A DNA stretch of 64,000 nt from Auraticoccus monumenti. GTDB taxonomy: Bacteria > Actinomycetota > Actinomycetes > Propionibacteriales > Propionibacteriaceae. This document shows, piece after piece, positions 55,764-63,851 of the stretch; position 1 is the stretch's first letter; each line of letters starts with the position of its first letter. A model generated the notes under the pieces. That model searched no databases. It was not told where the DNA came from and was given only the letters and a program-made list of their open reading frames with translations. Made by a program: the position numbers and the translations under genes. Location: assembly GCF_900101785.1 (NCBI RefSeq), contig NZ_LT629688.1:4278001-4342000 (forward strand), in the 5' to 3' direction.

Positions 55764-56261
55764 ATGAGCAGATGGAGGGTCGCCGTGGAGGCCGCCCACG
55801 TCACCACTCTCGCTGCCGTGGTGGGAGTCGTCGCCCTCGACCCGTTCAGCCGGATGCGCAGCGCCACCGACTTCCCTGGCTGGCTCACCGGTCAGCAGCG
55901 GTTGGACCGGGTGATGTCACGTGCCGCGCCGCCTCTCTTCCTGTCGGCTACAGCGACGGCTGCCGGGGCAGCACTGGTCGCGCTCGGCCGGCACGACGTC
56001 CCACTGGCGACAGGTCGTGCGCTCGCGGCAGCCTGCGTCGCAGCAGCCGTCGCGGTCACGCTCGTCGTCAACGAGCCGATGAACACACGTCTGCGGGCCT
56101 GGGACCCCGACGACGCACCCCCCGCGGACTGGCGTGCGGTCCGGGAGCAGTGGGATCGGGGCCACCGTCGGAGGCGAGCTCTGCTGGCGGCTGCCGCCGT
56201 CGCCTCCGGGTGGGGGACGGTCCGCTCACGGACGGACTCCCGGAGCCTCCCGCACCGTTGA
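55764..56261 (+). CDS. DUF1772-like membrane protein
   Basis: Integral membrane protein of 165 residues with about four hydrophobic segments: RVAVEAAHVTTLAAVVGVVAL, PLFLSATATAAGAALVALG, LAAACVAAAVAVTLVVN and RRRALLAAAAVASGW. NEPMNTRLRAWDP, the aqueous loop, and the following DWRAVREQWDRGHRRR match the DUF1772 pattern. ATG 55764 is preferred over an upstream frame start. By eye the codon use looks slightly less GC-biased than the neighbours, a possible sign of transfer. Family members have no assigned activity. Confidence 0.75.
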   Translation: MSRWRVAVEAAHVTTLAAVVGVVALDPFSRMRSATDFPGWLTGQQRLDRVMSRAAPPLFLSATATAAGAALVALGRHDVPLATGRALAAACVAAAVAVTLVVNEPMNTRLRAWDPDDAPPADWRAVREQWDRGHRRRRALLAAAAVASGWGTVRSRTDSRSLPHR

Positions 56262-56398
56262 ACGTGCCCCGGGCTGAGGCGCTCGTCGCAGCTCCGACGG
56301 GCGCGCTGCACCTCCTCGGCGGTCGGTGTGTCCGCTCCAGGGCGGTGAAGTGCCCGGGGCCCGAGCAGGCTGGTGGCCCACGTCGCCGGGCCGGTCGT

Positions 56399-56806
56399 TC
56401 AGCCGAGCACGGCCAGGGCGTCGATCTCCACCAGCATCTCCTCGCGCGGGAGGCCGACGAAGACGGTGGTGCGGCAGGGCAGCACGCCCGAGGGGCAGTG
56501 CTCGGCCAGGAACGCGCCGTAGGCCTCGTTCATGGCCGCGAAGTGGTCCCGCTCGGTGAGGTAGACCCGCAGCGACAGGACGTCCTCGACGTCGGCCCCG
56601 CCCGCCAGCAGCACGGCCCGCACGTTCTGCAGGGTGCGGGTGGTCTGCGCGGCCACGTCACCGGGGAACAGGTACTCCCCCGTCTCCGGGTCCTGCGGTC
56701 CCTGGCCCGAGACCTGCAGCAGGTTCCCCTTCACCACCCCCTGGGAGAAGGTGAAGGCCGGGGCCGGGGCGTCGTCGGTGCGCAGCGCGCGCTTGGGGGT
56801 GCTCAT
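56399..56806 (-). CDS. RidA-family imine/enamine deaminase
   Basis: RidA/YjgF/Rid7-like protein of 135 residues, hydrolysing reactive enamines or imines formed by PLP enzymes. QVSGQGPQDPETGEYLFPGDVAAQTTRTLQNVRAVLLAGG is the recognisable first half. The second half contains CRTTVFVGLP followed by EIDALAVLG. The canonical RidA catalytic Arg region (here CRTTV) is present. The D-amino-acid operon on the opposite strand nearby, which includes a PLP enzyme, gives a possible source of imines. Confidence 0.9.
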   Translation of the reverse strand: MSTPKRALRTDDAPAPAFTFSQGVVKGNLLQVSGQGPQDPETGEYLFPGDVAAQTTRTLQNVRAVLLAGGADVEDVLSLRVYLTERDHFAAMNEAYGAFLAEHCPSGVLPCRTTVFVGLPREEMLVEIDALAVLG

Positions 56807-56871
56807 GGGGTCTCCTGCCGGGTCGGGGGCTCGAGGCTAGCGGCAGCCGCCGGAACACACTCCGCTGCCTC

Positions 56872-56970
56872 GACGGATTTCGAAGGTCAGTGCGCCCACG
56901 CCGAGCAGGCCGCCCAGCAGTGGCGCGGGTGCGGCCACCTCGCCGATGGCACTGACCGCCGAAATCCGTC
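56872..56970. repeat. Long imperfect inverted repeat upstream of ridA and the D-aminoacylase
   Basis: The left arm (56872-56893) consists of GACGGATTTCG, AA and GGTCAGTGC. The right arm (56949-56970) is GCACTGACC, GC and CGAAATCCGTC. The two 11-base ends and the 9-base inner segments match perfectly, and only the two central bases differ. The loop is 55 bases. No protein reads through it convincingly. It could be a palindromic mobile repeat or a structured RNA; nothing identifies it. Confidence 0.7.
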
Positions 56971-57049
56971 TCTGGCCCGACGACCGGGTCCGACGCGCTC
57001 CTCCGGGCTCGCCCCCTCGCACCGACCGGTGTGCGGCACGATGGCGTCC

Positions 57050-58642
57050 ATGACCGTGGCCACCCCCGTCGTGCTCGGTGACGTCGTGCTGCCCGGGCGC
57101 GAGGGCCGCTGGGACCTGGCGCTCGCCGACGGACGCGTCACCGGCGCTGCCCCGGCCGGCACCGCCCGGCGTCCCGGGGCCGAGGTGGTCGACGGGGGCG
57201 GGCGGTGGGCGCTGCCGGGGTTCGTCGACGCCCACGTCCACGGCGAGGCGGCCGTGCTCGACCCCGACGTCCAGCTGGCCCTGCTCCGCCAGGGGGTGAC
57301 CACCGTCGTCCTCGGCCAGGACGGCGTCTCGCTGGCTCCCAGCCCTCCCGACGGCCACGACGCCACCGGGTGGGCCCAGGACTACTTCGCCGCCATCAAC
57401 GGCCACCACCCCACCTTCGGCGGCGGCTCGGTCGCCGCCCTGCTGGACACCTGGGACCGGGCCACGCCCGTCAACACCGCCTACCTGGCCCCGCACGGGA
57501 CGCTGCGGGTGGCGGTGCTGGGCCGGGCCCAGCGCGAGGCCACCGAGGCGGAGGTGGAGTCCATGGCGGCCCTGCTCGAGCAGGCGCTGCGGGACGGCGC
57601 CTGCGGGTTCTCCACCGGCCTGGAGTACGCACCCGCCTCCTCCGCCTCCCGCGCCGAGCTGCTCGCCCTGTGCCGGGTGGCGGCGTCGGCCGGGGTGCCG
57701 CACGTCAGCCACATGCGCGGCTACGAGGACCGGACGCCGACCGCGGTGCGGGAGCTGGTCGACCTGGCGTTGCAGACCGGGGTGGCCACCCACGTCTCCC
57801 ACCTGCACGGGCCGCTGGAGGTGGTCCGGGACGCCCTGACCGCCGCCGGGGAGGCCGGGGCGGCGTTCACCTTCGACTCCTACCCCTACCTCAGCGGCTG
57901 CTCGATCCTGTCCATGGTGGCGCTGCCGCCGTGGGTGCCGGTGACCGACGTCGGTGCCGCGCTGGCGGTGCTCGCCCCTCCCGACGGCACCGACGTCCGC
58001 GCCGACCTGCTGAGCCACCTGGAGTCGCTGGCCCCGCTGTGGCCCGGCGCCCGACTGGCCTCGGTGCCGGGCGCGCTGGAGTGGGCGGAGGGCCTGACCC
58101 CGGTGCAGGTGGCCGACCGGCTGGGCAGCACCGTGCCCGAGGCGGTGCTGCGGCTGCTGGTCGCCAGCCGGCTCCGGGCCAGCGTCGTGTTCCGCCAGCC
58201 CCCGGGCAACACCCCCGCGGCGGTCCGCGCGCTGCTGGACGACCCCCGCCACCTCGGCGGGTCCGACGCCATCTACCTGGGCGGCAGCCCGCACCCGCGC
58301 GGTTGGGGCGCCTTCGCCCGGATGGTGTCCCTCGGTCTGCACGAGCTCGGCGGGTGGGACGCGGCCGACGTCGTCGAGCACCTGTCCGCCCGGGCCGCCC
58401 GGCTGTTCGGGCTGACCGGCCGCGGCGGCGTGGAGCACGGGGCGGTCGCCGACGTCGTGCTGCTGGACCCGGTCACCGTCCGCGACACCGCCAGCTACGA
58501 CGACCCCCGCCGGCTGGCCGAGGGCGTGCAGGACGTGTGGGTGGGCGGGGTCCCGGTGCTCCGCGACGGCGCCCTCACCGGCGCCACCCCCGGACGCGCC
58601 CTGCGCCGGGGCGTCCCCGACCCCCGAGGAGGAACCCGATGA
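57050..58642 (+). CDS. N-acyl-D-amino-acid deacylase (D-aminoacylase family)
   Basis: Amidohydrolase of 530 residues, expected to release D-amino acids from N-acyl forms. PGFVDAHVHGEA has the HxH zinc site (H62, H64), ALLRQGVTTVVLGQDG is the second strand, and HVSHMRGYED and DSYPYLSGCS follow. The C-terminal PHPRGWGAFARMV is the family signature, and LTGRGGVEHGAVADVVLLDP is the usual closing region. The start is either ATG 57041 or ATG 57050, with no clear ribosome binding site at either. Its stop overlaps the next gene (ATGA), forming a D-amino-acid operon. Confidence 0.9.
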   Translation: MTVATPVVLGDVVLPGREGRWDLALADGRVTGAAPAGTARRPGAEVVDGGGRWALPGFVDAHVHGEAAVLDPDVQLALLRQGVTTVVLGQDGVSLAPSPPDGHDATGWAQDYFAAINGHHPTFGGGSVAALLDTWDRATPVNTAYLAPHGTLRVAVLGRAQREATEAEVESMAALLEQALRDGACGFSTGLEYAPASSASRAELLALCRVAASAGVPHVSHMRGYEDRTPTAVRELVDLALQTGVATHVSHLHGPLEVVRDALTAAGEAGAAFTFDSYPYLSGCSILSMVALPPWVPVTDVGAALAVLAPPDGTDVRADLLSHLESLAPLWPGARLASVPGALEWAEGLTPVQVADRLGSTVPEAVLRLLVASRLRASVVFRQPPGNTPAAVRALLDDPRHLGGSDAIYLGGSPHPRGWGAFARMVSLGLHELGGWDAADVVEHLSARAARLFGLTGRGGVEHGAVADVVLLDPVTVRDTASYDDPRRLAEGVQDVWVGGVPVLRDGALTGATPGRALRRGVPDPRGGTR

Positions 58643-59892
58643 GCACGGTCCGGCTGCAGCACCCCGAGGCGGTGGTGGACGTCACCACCAAGGGCTGGCG
58701 GGTGGAGGCCCCCCTCACCGCCGAGCGGGTGCGTCGGGAGCACCCGCGGCTGGCCGACCTCGGGGTCTCCTGGCCGCTGGCCACCCTGGATGCCGACGCG
58801 CTGGACCACAACGTCGCCACCATGGCCCGCGTCTGCACCGGCGCCGGGGTGCTGGTGGCTCCGCACCTGAAGACCCACATGTCCGCGCCGCTGCTGCAGC
58901 TCCAGCTGGACGCCGGCGCCTGGGGCCCGACCGTGGCCACCCCGGCCCAGGCGCGGGTCGCCTTCTCCTGGGGCTGCCCGGCGGTGCTGCTGGCCAACGA
59001 GCTGGTGGACGCCTTCGACGCCTCCGACCTGCTGCACCGGGCCCGCCTCGCCGACGGGGTGCTCTGGTGCTACGTCGACTCCCGCCGCGGGGTGCAGGTG
59101 CTGGCCGAGGCGCTGGCCGCCCGCCCCCAGGTCCGTCGCCACCTCGGCGTGCTGGTCGAGCTCGGGGCGGCCGGCGCCCGGACCGGGGTGCGCGGGACCA
59201 CCGAGGCCCTGGCCCTGGCCCGGACCGCCGCCTCCCACGGGCTGCCGCTGGTGGGGACCGCCGGCTACGAGGGTGCGGTCACCGCCACCACCGACGTCCA
59301 CGGCCTGGCCGCCGCCGCCGCGTTCGTCGACGCCCTCCGCGACCTGGCCGCCGCGATGGTGGCCGAGCGGCTGGTCGCCACGCCCCCGGTGGTCTCGGTC
59401 GGGGGCAGCTCCTACCTCGACGTGGTGCTGCAGCGGCTCCCCCTCCCGCTGCCCGACGGGTCGCGGGTCCGCGGCGTCGTCCGCTCCGGGGCCTACCTCT
59501 CCCACGACCACGGGATGTACGCCCGCAGCGACCCCTGGCGGCGGATGCGGCCGGCCGCGGCGCTGCGCCCGGCGCTGGACGTCCGCGGCCAGGTGCTCTC
59601 GGTCCCCGAGCCCGGGCTGGCCCTGCTCGGTCTGGGCCGTCGTGACGTCGGGTTCGACCAGGACCTGCCGCTCCCGCTCACCGTGCACGACGGCCCGGAG
59701 GTGCGTCCGGCCACCGGTCGCGTCACCGCGCTCAACGACCAGCACGCCTTCCTCCGCGAGGAGGCCCGGGTGCAGGTGGGCGAGGTGGTCACCCTCGGCA
59801 TCTCCCACCCCTGCACCCTCTTCGACAAGTGGCGGGTGCTGCCGGTGCTGCGGAGCGGGCGGGTGGTCGACCTGGTGGCCACCGTCTTCTGA
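58639..59892 (+). CDS. D-threonine aldolase / D-serine dehydratase-like PLP enzyme
   Basis: Fold-type III PLP enzyme of 417 residues, annotated in relatives as amino acid deaminase/aldolase. PLATLDADALDHNVATMAR leads to the PLP lysine K78 in VLVAPHLKTHMSAPLL. The zinc-type motif HPCTLFDKWR (His390-Pro-Cys392) near the C-terminus corresponds to the metal ligands of D-serine dehydratase and D-threonine aldolase. It shares ATGA with the D-aminoacylase, so the pair likely degrades D-amino acids released from peptides or peptidoglycan. The exact substrate is not known. Confidence 0.88.
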   Translation: MSTVRLQHPEAVVDVTTKGWRVEAPLTAERVRREHPRLADLGVSWPLATLDADALDHNVATMARVCTGAGVLVAPHLKTHMSAPLLQLQLDAGAWGPTVATPAQARVAFSWGCPAVLLANELVDAFDASDLLHRARLADGVLWCYVDSRRGVQVLAEALAARPQVRRHLGVLVELGAAGARTGVRGTTEALALARTAASHGLPLVGTAGYEGAVTATTDVHGLAAAAAFVDALRDLAAAMVAERLVATPPVVSVGGSSYLDVVLQRLPLPLPDGSRVRGVVRSGAYLSHDHGMYARSDPWRRMRPAAALRPALDVRGQVLSVPEPGLALLGLGRRDVGFDQDLPLPLTVHDGPEVRPATGRVTALNDQHAFLREEARVQVGEVVTLGISHPCTLFDKWRVLPVLRSGRVVDLVATVF

Positions 59893-59893
59893 G

Positions 59894-61252
59894 TCACCCC
59901 GGCGCCGGGTCCCCCTGGGGCAGGTACTCCGGCGGGCCGGCCGGCCGCAGCGCGGGGTCGTCGTCGGCGAAGGTGCGGATCCGACCGACCGGGGTGTGCG
60001 GGCCCTCGAAGCGGACCGTCACCCGACCCGCCCCGGACCCCTGCACCCAGCCGGGCCCGTGCTCGTCATGGCAGACGTCCTGACCCGGCCGCCACTCCTC
60101 GGCGTCATCGCGGACCGGCTCCTCGGGCTCCTCCGGCAGGTCCGGGTCGAGGACCGGTTCCACGTCGTCGGCGGAGAGCAGGTCGGCCTGCGCGTACTCG
60201 GTCAGCCCGGAGACCCCGACCCCCAGCAGCCGGACACCACCGGCCAGGTCGATGGCCCGCAGCAGCTCCCGGGCGTGCCCGCCCACCTCCTTGGCCGAGG
60301 AGGTGGCGTGCTGCAGCGTCCGGGACCGGTTCAGCGTCTGGAAGTCGTAGCGGCGGACCTTGATGGTGACCGTGCGCCCGGCCAGCCCCTGCTCCACCAG
60401 GCGGGCCGCGACGCGTTCGCTCAGCCGTCCCAGCCGGTGCTCCAGGTCGCGCCGGTCGGTCAGGTCCATCCCGAAGGTGGACTCCGCCGAGACCGACTTG
60501 GCCTCGCGGGTGCTGATCACCGGTCGCGGGTCGATCCCCCGCGACAGCGCCCACAGCCCGCCGCCGTGCGCGCGCCCCAGCAGCCGGACCAGCTCCTGCT
60601 CCCCCGCCACGGCCAGCTGGCCGATGGTGTGGAACCCGTGCCGGGCCAGCTGCTGGGCGCTGACCGCGCCCACCCCGGGGATCTTCTTCACCGACAGCGG
60701 GGCCAGCAGCTCGGCCTGCTCCGCCGGGGGCACCACCACCAGGGCGTCGGGCTTGCGCAGGTCCGAGGCGATCTTGGCCACCAGCTTGCTGCCGCCGGCG
60801 CCCACCGAGACGGTCAGGCCGGTGCGGGCGCGGACGTCGGCCCGGAACCGCTCGGCGATCTCGGTGACGCCGTCGACGTCGAGCGGTCCGCCGTCCTCGC
60901 GCCCGCCCAGGTCGACGTAGGCCTCGTCCATCGAGACCGGCTCCACCAGCGGGGACAGCTCCCGGGCCAGGGCCATCACCTGCTCCGAGACGGGGCGGTA
61001 GGCGTCGAAGCGTCCGCCCAGGTAGGCGGCGTTGGGGCACAGCCGGCGGGCCTGCCCGGTGGGCATCGCCGACCCGATCCCGAACACCCGCGCTTCGTAG
61101 GACGCGGTGGCCACCACGCCCCGTCCGCCGACCCCGCCGACCACCACCGGCTTGCCCCGCAGCGACGGCTTGTCCCGCTGCTCGACCGCGGCGAAGAAGG
61201 CGTCCAGGTCGAGGTGCAGCACCGCCGGGCGGGTGGGGTCGGGGTACGGCAC
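59894..61252 (-). CDS. dinB: DNA polymerase IV
   Basis: Y-family translesion polymerase of 452 residues. HLDLDAFFAAVEQRD carries the first catalytic acids and SMDEAYVDLGG the second pair. Polymerase little-finger residues follow, and the helix-hairpin-helix is VKKIPGVGAVSAQQLARHG. After residue 355 an acidic linker leads to a small C-terminal domain with HDEHGPGWVQGSGAGRVTVRFEG, which I recall from actinobacterial DinB. GTG 61252 (PYPDPTRPAVLHLDLDAFF) gives the normal N-terminus; GTG 61282 is a possible alternative. The gene stops one base from the D-amino-acid operon. Confidence 0.92.
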   Translation of the reverse strand: MPYPDPTRPAVLHLDLDAFFAAVEQRDKPSLRGKPVVVGGVGGRGVVATASYEARVFGIGSAMPTGQARRLCPNAAYLGGRFDAYRPVSEQVMALARELSPLVEPVSMDEAYVDLGGREDGGPLDVDGVTEIAERFRADVRARTGLTVSVGAGGSKLVAKIASDLRKPDALVVVPPAEQAELLAPLSVKKIPGVGAVSAQQLARHGFHTIGQLAVAGEQELVRLLGRAHGGGLWALSRGIDPRPVISTREAKSVSAESTFGMDLTDRRDLEHRLGRLSERVAARLVEQGLAGRTVTIKVRRYDFQTLNRSRTLQHATSSAKEVGGHARELLRAIDLAGGVRLLGVGVSGLTEYAQADLLSADDVEPVLDPDLPEEPEEPVRDDAEEWRPGQDVCHDEHGPGWVQGSGAGRVTVRFEGPHTPVGRIRTFADDDPALRPAGPPEYLPQGDPAPG

Positions 61253-61311
61253 GTCCTCGATTCTGCCCCGGCGGGCCGACACCGCCCTACGCTGGGCGGA
61301 GGAGGCCGACC

Positions 61312-61737
61312 ATGACCCTGTCGCCACGCCTGCGGGCCGTCGTCGACGCGCTGCCCCTGCGTCCGGGGCTGCGCGTGCTGGAGATCGGGTGCGGGCCGGG
61401 AGCCGCGGCCCGGGAGGTGGCCCGACGCGTCCCGGACGGCCGTGTCCTGGGCGTGGACCGCTCCCCGCGGGCGATCGCCGCGGCGCGGGCCGCCAACGAC
61501 CTCGGCACCGACCGCCTGGACTTCCGCTGCGTCGCCGTGGAGGACCTGCGCCTCGACCCGGACGAACCCGGCTACGACCTGGCCTTCGCGGTGCGGGTGG
61601 GCGCGCTGGACGGACGCCACCCCGAGCTGGCCGAGCAGGCCCTGCGCCGGCTGGCCGCCGTCCTGGTCCCCGGGGCGCCGCTGCTGGTCGACGGCGGGGA
61701 CCCGCTGCGAGCCCTGCCGCTGCCCCCGCCAGGATGA
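61312..61737 (+). CDS. Small class I SAM-dependent methyltransferase
   Basis: Methyltransferase-like protein of 141 residues. The SAM-binding motif I is LRVLEIGCGPGAAAREVA (about 20-37), motif II the acidic GVDRSPRAIAAA, and a motif III-like DLAFAVRVGAL follows. It is shorter than most class I enzymes (about 200 residues), because the substrate domain is reduced to a few strands. It may be a minimal enzyme or a degenerate one; the frame shows no break. It is divergent from dinB, so it is probably on its own promoter. Confidence 0.75.
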   Translation: MTLSPRLRAVVDALPLRPGLRVLEIGCGPGAAAREVARRVPDGRVLGVDRSPRAIAAARAANDLGTDRLDFRCVAVEDLRLDPDEPGYDLAFAVRVGALDGRHPELAEQALRRLAAVLVPGAPLLVDGGDPLRALPLPPPG

Positions 61738-61866
61738 GCCGCGAGGGGTCCTCCGGACCTCCACGGCGACCCCGGTCCGGGGCTCTGGCCGAGCCGGAGG
61801 ACCAGCACTAGGGTGTGGCCTGGCCGGGCTCGCCCGACCGTTGATCACCGTCGATCAGGAGGCAGT

Positions 61867-62226
61867 GTGAGCACACCCCCAGGCTCGGACCCGCGGTACG
61901 CCGCCCTCGCCGAGCGCCCCGAGTTCGTCGAGCTGCGTCGTCGCTACCTGCGCTTCGTGGTGCCGGCGACGATCACCTTCATGGCCTGGTACATCCTCTA
62001 CGTGGCCGCCAACAACTGGGCGCGCGGCTTCATGAACATCCAGGTGGTGGGCCACGTCAACGTCGCCGTGGTGTTCGGACTGCTGCAGTTCGTCTCCACC
62101 TTCGGCATCGCGGTGCTCTACGCCCGCTACTCCACGAACCGCCTGGACCCGCTGGCCGCCCAGCTCAACGACGAGTTCGAAGCCGGCGACGCCCGCCACC
62201 ACGAGCAGGACGGGGGTGTGCGGTGA
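61867..62226 (+). CDS. DUF485 membrane protein (acetate permease partner)
   Basis: YjcH-like protein of 119 residues with two membrane helices: the first at VPATITFMAWYILYVAANNWA, the second at VAVVFGLLQFVSTFGIAVLYARY. EFVELRRRYLRFVVPATITF is the DUF485 start. GTG 61867 has AGGAGG a few bases upstream, which excludes the longer frame. The stop overlaps the actP start by four bases. In enterobacteria yjcH-actP are co-transcribed, and the role of this partner is unclear. Confidence 0.9.
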   Translation: MSTPPGSDPRYAALAERPEFVELRRRYLRFVVPATITFMAWYILYVAANNWARGFMNIQVVGHVNVAVVFGLLQFVSTFGIAVLYARYSTNRLDPLAAQLNDEFEAGDARHHEQDGGVR

Positions 62227-63827
62227 ACGACCAGGTGCTGATCGTCGTCCTGTTCTCCGCGGTGGTCGCCCTCACCCTGGGCATCACCATCTGGGCCTCC
62301 CGGCAGACCAGGAGCGCCGCGGACTACTACGCCGGCGGGCGCAACTTCTCCGGCTTCCAGAACGGCCTGGCCATCGGCGGGGACTACATGTCGGCCGCCT
62401 CCTTCCTCGGCATCTCCGGCTCCATCGCGCTGTACGGCTACGACGGCTTCCTCTACTCCATCGGCTTCCTGGTGGCCTGGCTGGTGGCGCTGCTGCTGGT
62501 CGCGGAGCTGCTCCGCAACTCCGGGCGCTACACGATGGCCGACCAGCTCGCCTACCGGATGAAGCAGGTCCCGGTCCGCAGCGCGGCGGCCCTGTCCACC
62601 ATCGTGGTGTCGATCTTCTACCTGCTGGCTCAGATGGTCGGCGCCGGCAGCCTGGTCTCCCTGCTGCTGGGGATCAACTCCGGGGTGCTGAAGAACACGG
62701 TGATCGTCATCGTCGGCGCGCTGATGATCATCTACGTCACCTTCGGCGGCATGAAGGGCACCACCTGGGTGCAGATCGTCAAGGCCGTGCTGCTGATGAT
62801 CGGCTCGTTGTTGATCAGCGTCCTGGTGCTGGCCGAGTTCGGCTTCAACCTCTCCACCCTGCTGGGTGCGGCGGCGGAGCGGTCGGGCAAGGGCGAGGCC
62901 TTCCTGCAGCCCGGCCAGCTCTACGGCAAGGACCTGGTCGGCCAGTTCGACTTCCTCTCCCTCGGGCTCGCCCTGGTGCTCGGCACCGCCGGCCTGCCGC
63001 ACATCCTGATCCGCTTCTACACGACTCCGACGGCCAAGGCCGCCCGCAAGTCGGTGCTGTGGGCCATCGGGCTGATCGGCTCGTTCTACCTGATGACGCT
63101 GGTGCTCGGCTTCGGCGCCGCCGCACTGGTGGACACCCAGCCCGGCTCGCCGGTGGCGGCGTCCTCGGGCAACGTGGCCTCCCCGCTGCTGGCCCAGGCC
63201 GTCGGTGGTGGCGACGGCAGCCTGGGCGGGTCGGTGCTGCTGGCGCTGATCTCGGCGGTGGCCTTCGCGACCATCCTGGCCGTGGTGGCCGGCCTGACCC
63301 TGACCTCGGCGACGTCGGTGGCCCACGACCTCTACGCCACCGTGCTCCGCAAGGGGCAGGCCAGCGAGAGGGACGAGGTGCGGGTGGCCCGCATCGCCGC
63401 CATCGTGATCGGTGCGGTGGCCATCGCGCTGGCCATCCCCGCCCAGGGGCTGAACATCGCCTTCCTGGTCGCGCTGGCCTTCGCCACCGCGGCCTCGGCG
63501 AACCTGCCGACGCTGATCTACAACCTGTTCTGGCGGCGGTTCAACACCACCGGCGCCTGCTGGGCGATGTACGGCGGCCTGATCGCCGCGGTCGGACTGG
63601 TCTTCTTCTCACCCGTCGTCTCCGGGGCGGAGAAGTCGCTGCTGCCGGGCATGGACTTCGCCTGGTTCCCGCTCAACAACCCCGGTCTGGTCTCGATCCC
63701 GATCGGGTTCCTGGCCGGGTTCATCGGCACGCTGGTCGGTGGTCGCGGGGACGGCGAGGACCGCTACACCGAGCTGCAGGTGCGGTCGCTGACGGGAGCG
63801 GGGGCGGAGAAGGCCTCCCCGCACTGA
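62223..63827 (+). CDS. actP: Cation/acetate symporter (ActP, SSS family)
   Basis: Sodium:solute symporter of 534 residues with about 13 membrane helices, importing acetate and related short-chain monocarboxylates. DYYAGGRNFSGFQNGLAIGGDYMSAASFLGISG is the first signature. The loop GLPHILIRFYTTPTAKAARKS, found in actinobacterial and proteobacterial ActP proteins, is followed by FATILAVVAGLTLTSATSVAHDLY. The GTG overlaps the DUF485 stop (GTGA). Growth on acetate or propionate is a likely benefit. Confidence 0.94.
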   Translation: MNDQVLIVVLFSAVVALTLGITIWASRQTRSAADYYAGGRNFSGFQNGLAIGGDYMSAASFLGISGSIALYGYDGFLYSIGFLVAWLVALLLVAELLRNSGRYTMADQLAYRMKQVPVRSAAALSTIVVSIFYLLAQMVGAGSLVSLLLGINSGVLKNTVIVIVGALMIIYVTFGGMKGTTWVQIVKAVLLMIGSLLISVLVLAEFGFNLSTLLGAAAERSGKGEAFLQPGQLYGKDLVGQFDFLSLGLALVLGTAGLPHILIRFYTTPTAKAARKSVLWAIGLIGSFYLMTLVLGFGAAALVDTQPGSPVAASSGNVASPLLAQAVGGGDGSLGGSVLLALISAVAFATILAVVAGLTLTSATSVAHDLYATVLRKGQASERDEVRVARIAAIVIGAVAIALAIPAQGLNIAFLVALAFATAASANLPTLIYNLFWRRFNTTGACWAMYGGLIAAVGLVFFSPVVSGAEKSLLPGMDFAWFPLNNPGLVSIPIGFLAGFIGTLVGGRGDGEDRYTELQVRSLTGAGAEKASPH

Positions 63828-63851
63828 CGCCCCTGCCGGGGCCGGGGTCAG
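63824..63851. terminator. Weak hairpin between actP and the hydrolase gene
   Basis: CTGAC (63824-63828) and GTCAG (63847-63851) pair, with internal CCC/GGG pairs around a mismatch. The arms contain the TGA stop codons of both convergent genes. It is a weak, possible bidirectional terminator. Confidence 0.35.

Noticed and set aside
61312-61737. The short methyltransferase as a pseudogene
   Set aside because: No frameshift or stop was found and motifs I-III are intact; a short natural protein is simpler.
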